Positions 14,740 to 23,890 are shown, counted from the first letter of the stretch. The stretch: DNA of 51,556 bases from Mayfieldus sp038317345 (GCA_038317345.1 JBBQBH010000017.1:1-51556), one strand, 5' to 3'. Notes: a model not told the origin generated them from the sequence alone. Program-made: numbers and translations.

Positions 14740-15112
14740 CGGATCAAGCTAGAGAGCTTGGCGCTCTAACAAGCCAAAAGAGACGCCCCGCCAAAAGGCG
14801 AGGCGCTCTGGGGTACTACAGGGAGGAGATGTGGATCCGCGTGCGTGAATTTGGCGAAAATCGCTTGATCAAGCCAAATCGGGACCGCTACAGACCGCTA
14901 CTAACCGCTCAGATCACGTGCTGATTGGCGCACAACTGGCGCATCGATTCGGCGTTGTCTGACTGCTGAGGCCCCCCCGGCTCAGCCTTCGAATGCTCAG
15001 CACCTCGCTCACCCTTCACAGCCACCGCAACCCGCAGGGACAAGAACCAAAGCGGCAGCGGTAGCCCCGCCATTAAGCGTCACACGGATGGCGTAGTCCA
15101 TCCGGGCCCCCG
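14740..15112. other. Intergenic stretch with hairpins
   Basis: No gene is supported. An imperfect hairpin (14781-14809) has a CGCCCCGCC/GGCGAGGCG core and an AAAA loop. A second hairpin, CGGATGG/CCATCCG, lies at 15085-15104. The remainder shows no domain-like frame. The A-rich, repeat-like look of 14750-14900 differs from its surroundings and could be another integration scar. Confidence 0.4.
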
Positions 15113-15133
15113 CGCGGCCCACGCTGGGCCGCG
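15113..15133 (-). terminator. Hairpin terminator after the glutaredoxin-like gene
   Basis: CGCGGCCCA (15113-15121) and TGGGCCGCG (15125-15133) form a perfect 9-bp stem with a three-base loop, 16 bases beyond the stop of the minus-strand gene ending at 15149. Confidence 0.6.
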
Positions 15134-15148
15134 TCGCCTAGCCGGCGC

Positions 15149-15457
15149 TCAACCGGTGCCACCGGCTGGGTTGTCCAGCGCCCAGGCCACGATGTTCTGC
15201 GAGTCCTTGATGACCTCGCCGTCGTCGAGGACGAGCACCGGAACCCAGCTCTCGCCGGTCAGCCGCTTGACCTCCTTGCGACCGCTCGTGACGTCGGGCA
15301 GAGCCGCGAAGCCGTAGGACTTCACGACCTCCGGCGAGTGGCCGGCTTCCTTTAGCGCGTCGTAGGCGTACTTGCACGGGTGGCCCCCGGGGCGCCACGA
15401 GCCGCCACGCCTCGGCCACGGGACGGGAAATGTTCCCCAGCAGACGTAGAGCTTCAT
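15149..15457 (-). CDS. Glutaredoxin / GST N-terminal domain-like protein
   Basis: 102 residues. The order beta (MKLYVCWGTF), helix with HPCKYAYDALKEAG, second strand (EVVKSYG), then the conserved loop WVPVLVLDDGEVIKDSQNIVAWL-like is the thioredoxin fold of GST N-terminal domains. V-P-V-L with DG and D-S-Q-N-I corresponds to the glutathione-binding cis-Pro and E/D-S motif. One cysteine sits in the CWGTFP start and one in HPCK. The start at ATG 15457 was chosen because it begins the fold exactly; the frame continues upstream without domain character. Confidence 0.75.
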   Translation of the reverse strand: MKLYVCWGTFPVPWPRRGGSWRPGGHPCKYAYDALKEAGHSPEVVKSYGFAALPDVTSGRKEVKRLTGESWVPVLVLDDGEVIKDSQNIVAWALDNPAGGTG

Positions 15458-15551
15458 GACCTGAGTTCTAGTACGGGGGCATCGCGGACCGCGCAGCTTC
15501 GCAGCCGGTCGAGGGGGTCGTTCGCACGCGGGAGCGGATCGGGGTTCTCCT

Positions 15552-16271
15552 TCATTCGCTGGGCTTAGTGCCGGAGATGATCGCCCACAGCCCATATAAG
15601 GCCGCCTCGATATTCGCGTCATCTACGAGCTCACCTACGACCTGTTCGATCGGAGGCTGGGGCGGCTCCCAGGCTGCAACCCGGCGCTCGAATGCCACCA
15701 GGACTGACTCTGCCAGCTTCCAGGGACCTTGAAGTGGGGTGGCGTCGATCATCGCGATGCGCCCGCCGGGGGAGAGGACTCGCAGGGCCTCGTGCAGCAA
15801 GCGTTCCCAGTCCGACCCACCAAACGCAAGGGTGCTGCAGACAGCTGAGAAAACGCCTTCCTCAAACGGCAGGGTGCGTGCGTCGGCCTCGACTAGCCGG
15901 ACGTTGCTCCATCGGCGGCGTGCGATGCGCCGGGATGCGCGGGCGAGCATCTCCGGCGTGAAGTCCACTCCGACGATCTCGCCACCGGGTCCAAGTACCG
16001 ATTCCAGCGCCGCAAAGCCGAGACCGGCGCCGCAGGCGATGTCGAGAACGCGATCGCCCGCTCGCAGGCCGAGCTTCGCGACCATCCGGCGGCGGATCGG
16101 CGAGCGGCTTCCCAGCCCGCCGAGGGTCGGCAGCAGGTCGTAGTAGCCGCGCCGCGCCTGGCGCCCGAAGAGCGTCCGGATGGCTTCATCGCTCGGCTGG
16201 TCCCCTTTAATCCGGTCTCCCCGGCCGTCTGCATCGGCGACCAAAACCGTCTTCGGGGCGTCAGTGGGCAT
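15552..16271 (-). CDS. Class I SAM-dependent methyltransferase
   Basis: 239 residues from the ATG at 16269-16271, which overlaps the end of the upstream permease-YHS remnant. SAM-binding motif I is VLDIACGAGLGFAAL, followed by GEIVGVDFTPEML (motif II acidic residue) and LVEADARTLPFEEGVFSAV, then VLSPGGRIAMID: the UbiE/Methyltransf_11 pattern. Substrate unknown. Translational overlap with a metal/arsenic-type permease hints at metalloid methylation, but the three conserved cysteines of ArsM-type enzymes are not evident (cysteines occur only in DIACG and AVCST). Confidence 0.85.
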   Translation of the reverse strand: MPTDAPKTVLVADADGRGDRIKGDQPSDEAIRTLFGRQARRGYYDLLPTLGGLGSRSPIRRRMVAKLGLRAGDRVLDIACGAGLGFAALESVLGPGGEIVGVDFTPEMLARASRRIARRRWSNVRLVEADARTLPFEEGVFSAVCSTLAFGGSDWERLLHEALRVLSPGGRIAMIDATPLQGPWKLAESVLVAFERRVAAWEPPQPPIEQVVGELVDDANIEAALYGLWAIISGTKPSE

Positions 16272-16905
16272 GGGCGACAGAGGGCTCGGAGGCCGACTCC
16301 TTCTCCAAGTAGCGCGCCGGCTCCGCCTCGAAGGCATGCAGGCAGTGCTGGGAGCAGAAGTAGTAGGTCTGGCCAGCCACCTCCTTGCGCACCGCCTTGG
16401 CCCGGTCGACCTTCATCCCGCACACTGGGTCGGTCACGCCGCGGCGGGCGGTCAGCCAGAACAGAGCCGCGAAGATCGCCAACCCGAGGAGGTTGAGGAA
16501 CAGCTTGTAGTCCAGCTGCACGGAGCCGAAAATGTCACCCCGGCTCGGGCGGGTGGTCGGGATCAGGTTGCCGGCGCTGAACAGCCCATCGACGATCAGC
16601 GCCGCGACCACCATGGTCAGGAACATCAGTGCGGTGATGCGCAGGGTGAATGTCCAGCCGTAGTACTTGCGATAGGCGAAGATGATGGGCAGCACGATCA
16701 GGTCGGCGAAGATGAACGCCATCACGCCGGCGAAGGAGATGCCCCCCGACCAGAGGATGGCCGCCAGCGGGACGTTGCCGACCGAGCAGACGAAGCTCAA
16801 AACTGCGATCAGTGGGCCTGCAAGAACGTTCTCGATCGTTGACCCGTCCCGGAGCCGAGCCCGGCTATGTGTTCTGCGCGCGGGTTGCCGATCGCGAGCA
16901 GGCAA
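16261..16905 (-). pseudogene. 5'-truncated permease-YHS paralogue
   Basis: Homology to the intact permease at 8614-10020 starts abruptly at TIENVLAGP (about 16839) and runs to the end: second permease half with SFVCSVGNVPLAAILW, the PTTRPSRGDIFGSVQLDY loop, and the YHS domain (DPVCGMKVD, YYFCSQHCLHAF). The N-terminal half, including the first signature, is absent; residues upstream of 16839 (RDRQPARRTHSRARLRDGS) come from antisense reading of the neighbouring helicase fragment. The C-terminus (PSVAHAH) ends cleanly, unlike the intact copy. Confidence 0.85.
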
Positions 16906-17420
16906 TCTTCCGCTCGGTCCCGGCCGGACCGGAACGGGCCGGGGGAGACGGCGTCATCAGCGACACCCTGACCTGCCTAGCGCAGGCACAGTGCGACCAG
17001 GACTCGGTGCGGGCGATGCGGGAGGAAGCGCACCGTGGCGCCTACGATGCTTGGGAACGCGCTCGGCAGGACATCTTCGAGTCCTGGCAACATGCCACCG
17101 ATCCAGCCAACCTGCAGCCGAGGATCCCGAAACCGATGCGGGACGCCGCGGAACTGCTCCGGTCCAATCCGCCACCGGAACTTGAGCAGGCGGAGCTTGA
17201 CCGGATTTCCGACGCGATCGAGGCGCCTTACGGAGCCCGCATCCAGCGCATGTTCCGTGGCGCAATCGCATCGTCTGAAAATTCGATTGAGCAGGCGCGG
17301 GCGATCGTTGAGATGGTGAAAGAGCTGGGCCTAGAGCCGGCGCCAGCGCCAGAACCACTGCCGGTCATCGAATTGGAGGACGTGCATCTGGTGTGCTGGA
17401 TCGCGGTGAGCGACCGATGA
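16812..17420 (+). pseudogene. C-terminal fragment of a large helicase-type protein
   Basis: Family-like sequence begins at about 16851 with EPGYVFCARVADREQAIFR and includes ISDTLTCLAQAQC, WQHATDPANLQPRIPK and EAPYGARIQRMFRGA. I know this combination as the C-terminal tail of large actinobacterial SNF2-type/DEAD helicase-related proteins found in defence loci. None of the ATPase motifs is present, so about the first three quarters are lost. The truncation point coincides with that of the permease remnant on the other strand. The short upstream frame to ATG 16812 is not helicase sequence. Confidence 0.65.
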
Positions 17421-17461
17421 GCCTTTGCCAGCCCACAAGAATAGAGTCAGGATCCTGAGCA

Positions 17462-19087
17462 ATGCCGTCCCTCTTTCTCAACCGTCTCGACTCTGAGAAG
17501 CGGAAAGCGCTGATTACCCGCCTTCACGAGTCCCAGGCTGGCAACTGTTTCATTTGTGAGGCGCCGGTTGACCTCGACCTTCACGCCGATTCAGTTGACA
17601 TCGATCACGTTGAACCCCTAAGTGCTGGCGGTAAGGACGATGAGACCAATCTCGCCCTGGCGCACGCGGCCTGCAACCGTTCGAAGCAAGCGTCCGATCT
17701 CAGGGTTGCTCGCGTGTTGGCTCGCTTCGAAGCGATTCGAGCCGATGTCCTCAAGGACGATCAGCGGGGAGCCAACCTCAGCGATGTCCTTGGTGCCTAC
17801 GGAGGATCGAAACATTCGCTGAAACTGGGATTGGAAGGTGACACGATCCGGTATTCGTTGCCAGAAGTCGGCGACAACTCGGTGCGTTCAGCTCCTGTTT
17901 ACCGCGACGGTTTGAGTGATCTTGACTATTGCTTTATGTCACTCCCCATCGAGTACCTCCACCACGACGATCGGATTAACCCGCGGAACATCGGAGGCAA
18001 TCTCGGAAAGTTGGTCACTGAATTCCACAAGGGGCGACCGCAGTTGCACCCGGGGTTAGCGTGGACCTCGATCGACAATGGGGCGGGAACGATCAAGGTC
18101 TTTGATGGCCAGCACAAAGCGGCGGCTCAGGTCCTACTTGGTGCCAGGCAGCTTCCCGTCCGGATCTTTCTCGATCCGGATCCGGATCTGCTTTTGGAAA
18201 CGAACACAAACGCAGGAACGACTCTCCGACAAGTTGCGTTCGACAAGTCGGTCCAGCGGCGACTGGGCAGCACCCTGTTTCGCGATCGACTCGAGACCTA
18301 TCGCGCCGATCGGAACCTTGCGGAAGACGCGACCGACTTCTCCGAAGCAGACCTTGTCGTTCACTTCAAGGGCGAGTCGCGAGAGATGCGTCGCTACATC
18401 CTCGACAACCAGCGCAATGCGATCACCCAACATCCCGAGAACAAACTGACCGAGTTCATGGACTACGGAGGGAAAGGTCAGGAGAAGCCGCTGTCCTACA
18501 ACACCATAGATAAGACGTTTTATTCGTTTTTCATTTACCCCGGCATGTTGGAGACTTCGCTGGACCACGGCGATGACAGCGACAGTAATCCCAGGGACCT
18601 CGAGATCGAGCAGATAGTGCAATTGATGAGCGTAATCGCCGAGGAGATCTACATCGATCGGTTCGACCCTGTATTGGGAACTCGCCGGATTGAGAACAAG
18701 ATCCAGAAGGGGGAAGATATGCCGGAGGGACACCTAACGGCGTTTCGGATGAGCAAGGAGGAGATCCTGTACGTCTGGCTCCAGTACGTACAACAGATCG
18801 TCAAACAGCACTTCTTTCATCTGGGTGAGCCAATTAATGAGGACCGGCTATTTCAGAATCGGTTCTCGAGCACTCTTTGGGATCAGCTCCGCACATATAT
18901 ACGGTCATTAAAGGGACTCCCGCTCTGGGTCAACCGGGATCTCTCCGCGACCGTATTCGGAGGAAAGCAGAATTACGAATTCTGGAAGACCATCTTCCAG
19001 ACTGGCAAGACCCCTCAGGGTCAGCAGGTGCTCGCGAGTCCCATTAACCTCGTTGACATGATCCAGGGGTCGAGCAGCTCAGAATGA
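17462..19087 (+). CDS. HNH endonuclease-DGQHR domain protein
   Basis: 541 residues. The N-terminus is an HNH domain: C29-x2-C32, D48-H49, N63 and C71 (CFIC, IDHVEPLSAGG, ETNLALAHAACN). From about 110 onward is a DGQHR/DndB-like region, with VFDGQHKAAAQ near 213-223 (DGQHK in place of DGQHR), NTNAGTTLRQVAFDKS after it and a long helical C-terminus. DGQHR proteins occur in DNA phosphorothioation (DndB) and other modification or defence loci, where DndB acts as a regulator; fused HNH nuclease suggests self/non-self DNA cleavage. It starts 42 bases after the helicase fragment. GC content is visibly lower than that of its neighbours, a sign of transfer. Confidence 0.8.
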   Translation: MPSLFLNRLDSEKRKALITRLHESQAGNCFICEAPVDLDLHADSVDIDHVEPLSAGGKDDETNLALAHAACNRSKQASDLRVARVLARFEAIRADVLKDDQRGANLSDVLGAYGGSKHSLKLGLEGDTIRYSLPEVGDNSVRSAPVYRDGLSDLDYCFMSLPIEYLHHDDRINPRNIGGNLGKLVTEFHKGRPQLHPGLAWTSIDNGAGTIKVFDGQHKAAAQVLLGARQLPVRIFLDPDPDLLLETNTNAGTTLRQVAFDKSVQRRLGSTLFRDRLETYRADRNLAEDATDFSEADLVVHFKGESREMRRYILDNQRNAITQHPENKLTEFMDYGGKGQEKPLSYNTIDKTFYSFFIYPGMLETSLDHGDDSDSNPRDLEIEQIVQLMSVIAEEIYIDRFDPVLGTRRIENKIQKGEDMPEGHLTAFRMSKEEILYVWLQYVQQIVKQHFFHLGEPINEDRLFQNRFSSTLWDQLRTYIRSLKGLPLWVNRDLSATVFGGKQNYEFWKTIFQTGKTPQGQQVLASPINLVDMIQGSSSSE

Positions 19088-22000
19088 CTATGGCGTCTTG
19101 CCCGGCTTTGGAGTCAGCCGCGAGACTTCCCCAAGCCGACAAAGTGCGTTAACCAATCGCATTTGCTCGATCGACTTAGCGCTGAGATCTAGGAGGCGAG
19201 GATTTGCAACGAGCACCGCCAGGCAGCGCGCGCGAGAGATCGCCACGTTCAGCCGGTTGCGGCTGAAAAGGAACTCGACGTTGCGGGGAATGTCGTCGCC
19301 GCCAGAAGTTGCCATTGAAAAGAAAACGACCTGGGCTTCTTGGCCTTGGAACTTGTCGACGGTGCCGACGCGGAAGCCGTCGGGGAGGCGCTCTTCCAAG
19401 CAGTGGACTTGGGCGTTGTATGGGGTGACGACGAGAATGTCGCGCGGCTTAAGCTCGTGCTCTTCGCCGGCCGCGTCCGTGTAGCTCGACCCTGCTAGCA
19501 AGGGTGCAGCAGCGGCGGCGATTGCCTCAGCTTCCTCACTCGAGGACTGCGAGTTGCCTTCGTGCTCCACCGGCATCCAGCGCAACCCGGTTCCCGTGAG
19601 CTTGCCGGGTGCCGTCACACGTTGGAGCTCGCAGCCCTCCGCCGACCTCAGGCGCCCGTCATACATCAATTCGGAGACGAACTCGCATACCGATGGGTGC
19701 AGGCGGAAGGTCCGCTCCAGGAAAACGCCCTGCTCGGGCGGGATCGTTTGGCCGTCGCCGAGCAGGTGCTCCAGAACCGACAGCGCCGATCCATTGGGAT
19801 GAGCGGCCTGTGCGACCTGGGGTAGCTGCTGTGGGTCGCCGAGCAGAACGACGTTGCGCGCTGCCGTGCTCAGCGCAAGCGCATCGGCGAGCGACATCTG
19901 TCCCGCCTCGTCGATGAACAGGTAGTCGAGCGTACCGTTCACCTCATCGCGGCAGTAGTGCCACGCCGTCCCCGCCGTGAGATCCACCTCGGGGTCGGTG
20001 AGCTTCTCGTTGTCGGTGACCGACTTGATCATGTCGTGCTCGGAATCGAAGAACGACTCCGGATTGCCGGTCGAGGCTTTCTTCAGGCCTTCGAACGTCA
20101 CGCCCTGGTCGACCGCGACCCGCTCGATCTCGCTCAGCAGGTTGTGGATCGCCTTGTGGCTGTTGGACGTGACGCCGACCCTGTTGCCACGCTCGATCAA
20201 ATCGACGATCAGGCGGGCGCCGCTCCAGGTCTTCCCCGAGCCGGGAGGGCCCTGAATAAAGAGGTAGCTTTGGTCGAGGGAGGCGACGATTTCCTTCAGT
20301 TCGTCGAGCGCCATCCCTTTGTGGTCGATCGGATCTCCGGGTGTGCGTCCTGTCAGCCGTGGCTCGGCGCGAAGAAGAATTTGCCGCGCCGCCGCGTAGG
20401 CGCCATCGGGGCCGGCTCCGTTCGATGCGATCTCCTCGGCGAGGCGCCGCAGCGCAGCCTGTTGCTCAGGGGTTTCGTACGGACCGCCCGGGATCAGCGC
20501 GCCGGGTAGCGGAAGGTCCTGCAATGTTGTCCCGCGCTTCAGGTCCAGCCAGCCGTGCTCGCGGTCGATCTCGTGAATCGAGCCGGTGTTGGCGCGGCTT
20601 GCTGGGTCCTTCACCTGCCCTGGCGGTCCCAGCTTTGTTTCCTGGGGCGGGAATCTGAGCCGATAGAGCAGCGAGCGCTTCTCGGGCCGGGGCTCCACGG
20701 TTTCGTCGGCTCGCAGATCGCCGATGCAGTCCGCGTCGGCGACCAGCTCGTCGGCCTCCGCCTCGCAGCGATCGAAGAACATCCACCACACCGGCCGCGC
20801 CTCGCGGTGGTGGTACTCGAGTATCTGTGCCATCAGCCGGCGTGCTCCCCGCTCGCCGTTTGGCTCGGTGTCGTCCGGCACGCCCTCGAGCAGCCGCCGG
20901 ATCAGCCTCTCGTTCTCCTCGCGAAGCGTGACCCCCTCCTCGCTCGGCTCGCTCGGCTCGTGCTCGAACCAGTCGATCTTGGCGCCGTGCTCGCTCTCGG
21001 CCTCCTCGCGCCGCTCGAGCAGCCATTCACGCAGCCGCCATGTCGACTCGCAGTCGTCTTTGTTGTAGGCAGCAATCTCGTCGAGGATCTCCTGGTCTCC
21101 GGTTTCGAGCCACTCCTCGAACCAGGCGACGGACTGGTTTCCGTCCGTGACCACGGTCTGGCGCTCGTCCATGAAGAATGTCTCGACGTTCTTTAGGCCG
21201 TAGCGGGGTTCCGAGATGCGAACGCCCTCCGGCACAACCTTCAGGAGGTCGACGAATACCTCGTCGCGGAGAAGCTTGTCGAGCTCCTCCTCACGGGTAC
21301 CGTGCATGCCCGCGAGTCGCTTATGCGCCGTGATCTCATAGCTCGCGTAGTGGTAGACGTGCAGGTCGGGGTACTTGGCGCGGCGCTCGGTGACGAAGTC
21401 GATGAATTGCTCCAGCGTCCGCTTTTCCTCTGCACGGTCACGGCCCCAGATCGCCTTGAAGCGGGGCTCACCCTCGTCGACGGTGACGATTCCGAACAGG
21501 TACTCGAGGCCCTCGGCGAACCACGGGTCACCCTCCATGTCGAAGAAGACATCGCCATCGGACGGCTTGGGCAGGCGGGCGAAGCCCCGGCCCTTCTCGG
21601 GCGCAAGGACTCGGCAGATACCCTTGCCGTTCTCCCGACTTTCGACCTGAAGCGCCGCTTGGTCGCGGAGCCGCTCCAGCGTTTCGGCGCCGATGCCGGA
21701 GACGGTCAGGTCTGGAGCCTGTGAGGCCAGGTTGGCGACGGTCCCAATCCCCACCGCCCCAAGCTTCTCGGTCTGAGCGCGGGTAAGACGGGCGACCAGG
21801 CTGAGGTGGTCGTCGGCCAGCCAACGCGCGTCGCAGTCATCGCTCCAGCGACAGACGCTGCAGTGCTGGATCGGAAGCGGATAGGTGTCCCAGCTGTCCG
21901 CGGCCAGCTCGGCGAGGTAGCGACCCCGCACATGCCGGAAGTAGGCGGAGAACTCGGCTAGGCGGAATGAGTGCTCCTCGCGCGTGCCGAGGATGACGTG

Positions 22001-22516
22001 GATCAGCTCGGGCGGGTCGCCGCCCTGCACGGCGCCAAGCAGCTCGCTGTAAAAGCAGAGCTGGAGGATGAAATGGGGCTTTGTGCGGCGGGCGAGCTTG
22101 GTGTCGCCGACCTCGTAGCTCCAGGTGCCGAGGTCGGACGGGTGGTCGTCGCGACGGAAGAGAAAGTCCGCATGCCCGCGCAGGTTGTTCTGAAAGAAGG
22201 TCCCCTGATAGATGACCTCGGCGCCGTCGCGCATCGCCTGCTCGGTGGCGGTGGCGGCTTCGCCTAGCGATTCGGTGTCACGGTCGGGAAGGGGGAACTC
22301 GACAACCTGCCTGCCTTTATCCTTAAGGGACTGGAGGTAAGCGGCCTCGTGCTCGTCGCCCTTGCGAAACAGCAGCTCGGTATCGGGGCTCTGATCGGGG
22401 GTAATGGACCGATCGCCCCGCGCGTAGCGGAGGTCGAGCATCGTCAGGTGCCGGCAGGCGAGGTAGTTGTTGAGATCGCTCGCGGAGATGACGAGCTGCT
22501 GCTCGAGCAGATACAT
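19088..22516 (-). CDS. TM0106-type RecB nuclease / RNase H-like / SF1 helicase fusion
   Basis: 1142 residues. Part 1 (about 1-290) is a RecB-family nuclease with the Fe-S type cysteines (ACRHL near 22; HCSVCRW, then CDARW near 220) and catalytic D/D-x-K (GHADFLF, EVGDTKLARR). Part 2 (about 320-510) is a YprB-like RNase H fold: VFFDMEGDP, and DDCESTWRLREWL. Part 3 (about 740-1140) is an SF1 helicase: QGPPGSGKT, LFIDEAGQMS, GDPQQLPQV, FRLHPSVCEFV, VDKFQGQEAQVV and NRLNVAISRAR. The family probably processes DNA or RNA ends; it occurs in defence islands and elsewhere. Its stop lies next to that of the convergent HNH-DGQHR gene. Adjacent GTG (22519) and ATG (22516) starts are both possible. Confidence 0.9.
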   Translation of the reverse strand: MYLLEQQLVISASDLNNYLACRHLTMLDLRYARGDRSITPDQSPDTELLFRKGDEHEAAYLQSLKDKGRQVVEFPLPDRDTESLGEAATATEQAMRDGAEVIYQGTFFQNNLRGHADFLFRRDDHPSDLGTWSYEVGDTKLARRTKPHFILQLCFYSELLGAVQGGDPPELIHVILGTREEHSFRLAEFSAYFRHVRGRYLAELAADSWDTYPLPIQHCSVCRWSDDCDARWLADDHLSLVARLTRAQTEKLGAVGIGTVANLASQAPDLTVSGIGAETLERLRDQAALQVESRENGKGICRVLAPEKGRGFARLPKPSDGDVFFDMEGDPWFAEGLEYLFGIVTVDEGEPRFKAIWGRDRAEEKRTLEQFIDFVTERRAKYPDLHVYHYASYEITAHKRLAGMHGTREEELDKLLRDEVFVDLLKVVPEGVRISEPRYGLKNVETFFMDERQTVVTDGNQSVAWFEEWLETGDQEILDEIAAYNKDDCESTWRLREWLLERREEAESEHGAKIDWFEHEPSEPSEEGVTLREENERLIRRLLEGVPDDTEPNGERGARRLMAQILEYHHREARPVWWMFFDRCEAEADELVADADCIGDLRADETVEPRPEKRSLLYRLRFPPQETKLGPPGQVKDPASRANTGSIHEIDREHGWLDLKRGTTLQDLPLPGALIPGGPYETPEQQAALRRLAEEIASNGAGPDGAYAAARQILLRAEPRLTGRTPGDPIDHKGMALDELKEIVASLDQSYLFIQGPPGSGKTWSGARLIVDLIERGNRVGVTSNSHKAIHNLLSEIERVAVDQGVTFEGLKKASTGNPESFFDSEHDMIKSVTDNEKLTDPEVDLTAGTAWHYCRDEVNGTLDYLFIDEAGQMSLADALALSTAARNVVLLGDPQQLPQVAQAAHPNGSALSVLEHLLGDGQTIPPEQGVFLERTFRLHPSVCEFVSELMYDGRLRSAEGCELQRVTAPGKLTGTGLRWMPVEHEGNSQSSSEEAEAIAAAAAPLLAGSSYTDAAGEEHELKPRDILVVTPYNAQVHCLEERLPDGFRVGTVDKFQGQEAQVVFFSMATSGGDDIPRNVEFLFSRNRLNVAISRARCLAVLVANPRLLDLSAKSIEQMRLVNALCRLGEVSRLTPKPGKTP

Positions 22517-22586
22517 CACTGGTTAAATCGTCATCGAGGGGATTTCTTTCAAGTCCACTGCGGTCGTTGCATGCAGTGTCACGCGG

Positions 22587-23591
22587 TCATCGCCTCCGGG
22601 ACGGCCGACGGATCCGCGTGGGCACAGGCTGTCCGCCGGCTTCGCGGCCGTCGCTGTCGGCGCCGAACGCTGTCAGCTGGATCAGCTCCTCCCCTGCGAC
22701 AAGCCCCGAGCCGACGATCTCGCCGGCCTCGAAGCGCAGGTCGCGGCCCAGCCCGATGCCGTCGCGCTCGCCGGCGCGGGCGTTCGTGATCGACCCGAGC
22801 AGGCGCTCGATCTCACCGCTGGGCGGCAGCTCGGCAGATTCCGCGGCGAGCGCGTCGAGCCCATATCCTTGAAGGAGCGGCGCGTGCAGGGCCATGAACA
22901 CCTCGGGGCGGCTGACCCAGTCGAGCACCCTAAAGCGTCCCCCGATCGCGACCAGCGCGCCGCACTGAGCGTCGCGGAAGCCGATCGGGCCGATCAGCTC
23001 GCCCAGCTGATCGCGGCGTCCCTCGTATATGTCGTGCATTGACGCCGTGGGGGATTGGACGTTGTGTCGGTGTGCGCGGTCGGCGACGTCGTTCCAGACC
23101 GCGTTCTGATTGGCTCTCGCCTCGCCTTCTTCGGCGAGGTTGCGGCGGGCCTGAAGCGCCTTAGCGCGGCGCAGGTTGGGGTCCGCCGCCTGGGGGGAGG
23201 GACGGAATTCTTCCTGGTGACGAGAGCTGTCCCAGCGGCCGGCCTCTACACAACTCACCGGAACCTTGAGCATCTCGCCGGCGGGCACCAGAACGCTGGT
23301 GTCGAAGGTGCGGTTCTGCTGCGCGCCGAGCACTTCCTCGCCCTCGTACAGCAGCACCGGCGTGGGCGTGGGGTTCTCGATCAGCAGATTAGGCACGGAC
23401 GCCCGCGACCCGAGCTCCTTGAGGACGACTCCTGCGGAGCGTCCCTGAGAGAACGCGACGTACTCGAGCTGGGGTGTGGATCCGAATAGCGGGAAGACGG
23501 TCAGCGGTCCGGCGACGTCAGGCTCGCCGACTCGAAGTGGTTCGTCGAGGTACTGGTTGATCGTGGGAACTGGGCTTTCGGTCTTTGGCAT
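22587..23591 (-). CDS. ARPP-1 / DUF6569-like protein
   Basis: 334 residues from the ATG at 23591, which has AAAGGAG eight bases upstream; the frame remains open to 23654 but without a ribosome binding site. The sequence matches the ARPP-1 (DUF6569) type: PLTVFPLFG, then VPNLLIENPTPTPVLLYEGEEVLGAQQNRTFDTSVLVPAG, VSCVEAGRW, and a C-terminal part with FRDAQCGALVAIGGRF. The domain was named for genomic association with ADP-ribosylglycohydrolase and rhodanese-phosphatase genes; biochemical function is unknown. The last 25 residues are basic and Gly/Arg rich. It lies 68 bases upstream of the nuclease-helicase, in the same direction. Confidence 0.8.
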   Translation of the reverse strand: MPKTESPVPTINQYLDEPLRVGEPDVAGPLTVFPLFGSTPQLEYVAFSQGRSAGVVLKELGSRASVPNLLIENPTPTPVLLYEGEEVLGAQQNRTFDTSVLVPAGEMLKVPVSCVEAGRWDSSRHQEEFRPSPQAADPNLRRAKALQARRNLAEEGEARANQNAVWNDVADRAHRHNVQSPTASMHDIYEGRRDQLGELIGPIGFRDAQCGALVAIGGRFRVLDWVSRPEVFMALHAPLLQGYGLDALAAESAELPPSGEIERLLGSITNARAGERDGIGLGRDLRFEAGEIVGSGLVAGEELIQLTAFGADSDGREAGGQPVPTRIRRPSRRR

Positions 23592-23890
23592 TTGGTCTCC
23601 TTTCAAGAGGGGTCGCTCTGCACAGCCGGAACCTGACGAACTCCATCGCTTCACCCCTCTTGGTCATCCGGCGGGGAACGCCGCTGGTTCAGGCAGCTTC
23701 AGCCGAGGTTTGCCCGCCACCCGGGAACCGGCGCGATCGACGGGGTGGGGCTGAAGGTGTACCCGGCGCCGGTGAAGGGCGAGGAGGAGGCGCCGAGCAA
23801 GCTGTTCTGAGCAAGGGTCTCTGACGTGCAGCGTCAGATGCGCGTCAGCCTGCACCGCCGCCGCGCGACCTAACCGTTGGGACATCAATC
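23592..23890. other. Intergenic stretch with a possible gene relic
   Basis: About 300 bases without an intact gene. A plus-strand frame ending at TGA 23808-23810 gives FARHPGTGAIDGVGLKVYP followed by PAPVKGEEEAPSKLF, which reads like the true C-terminus of a protein, but no start or recognisable upstream sequence remains. I could not identify the parent. Confidence 0.35.

Noticed and set aside
14448..14924. 158-codon plus-strand frame ending in RDRYRPLLTAQITC
   Set aside because: No ribosome binding site or domain; it runs through the M23 3' end and a hairpin region.
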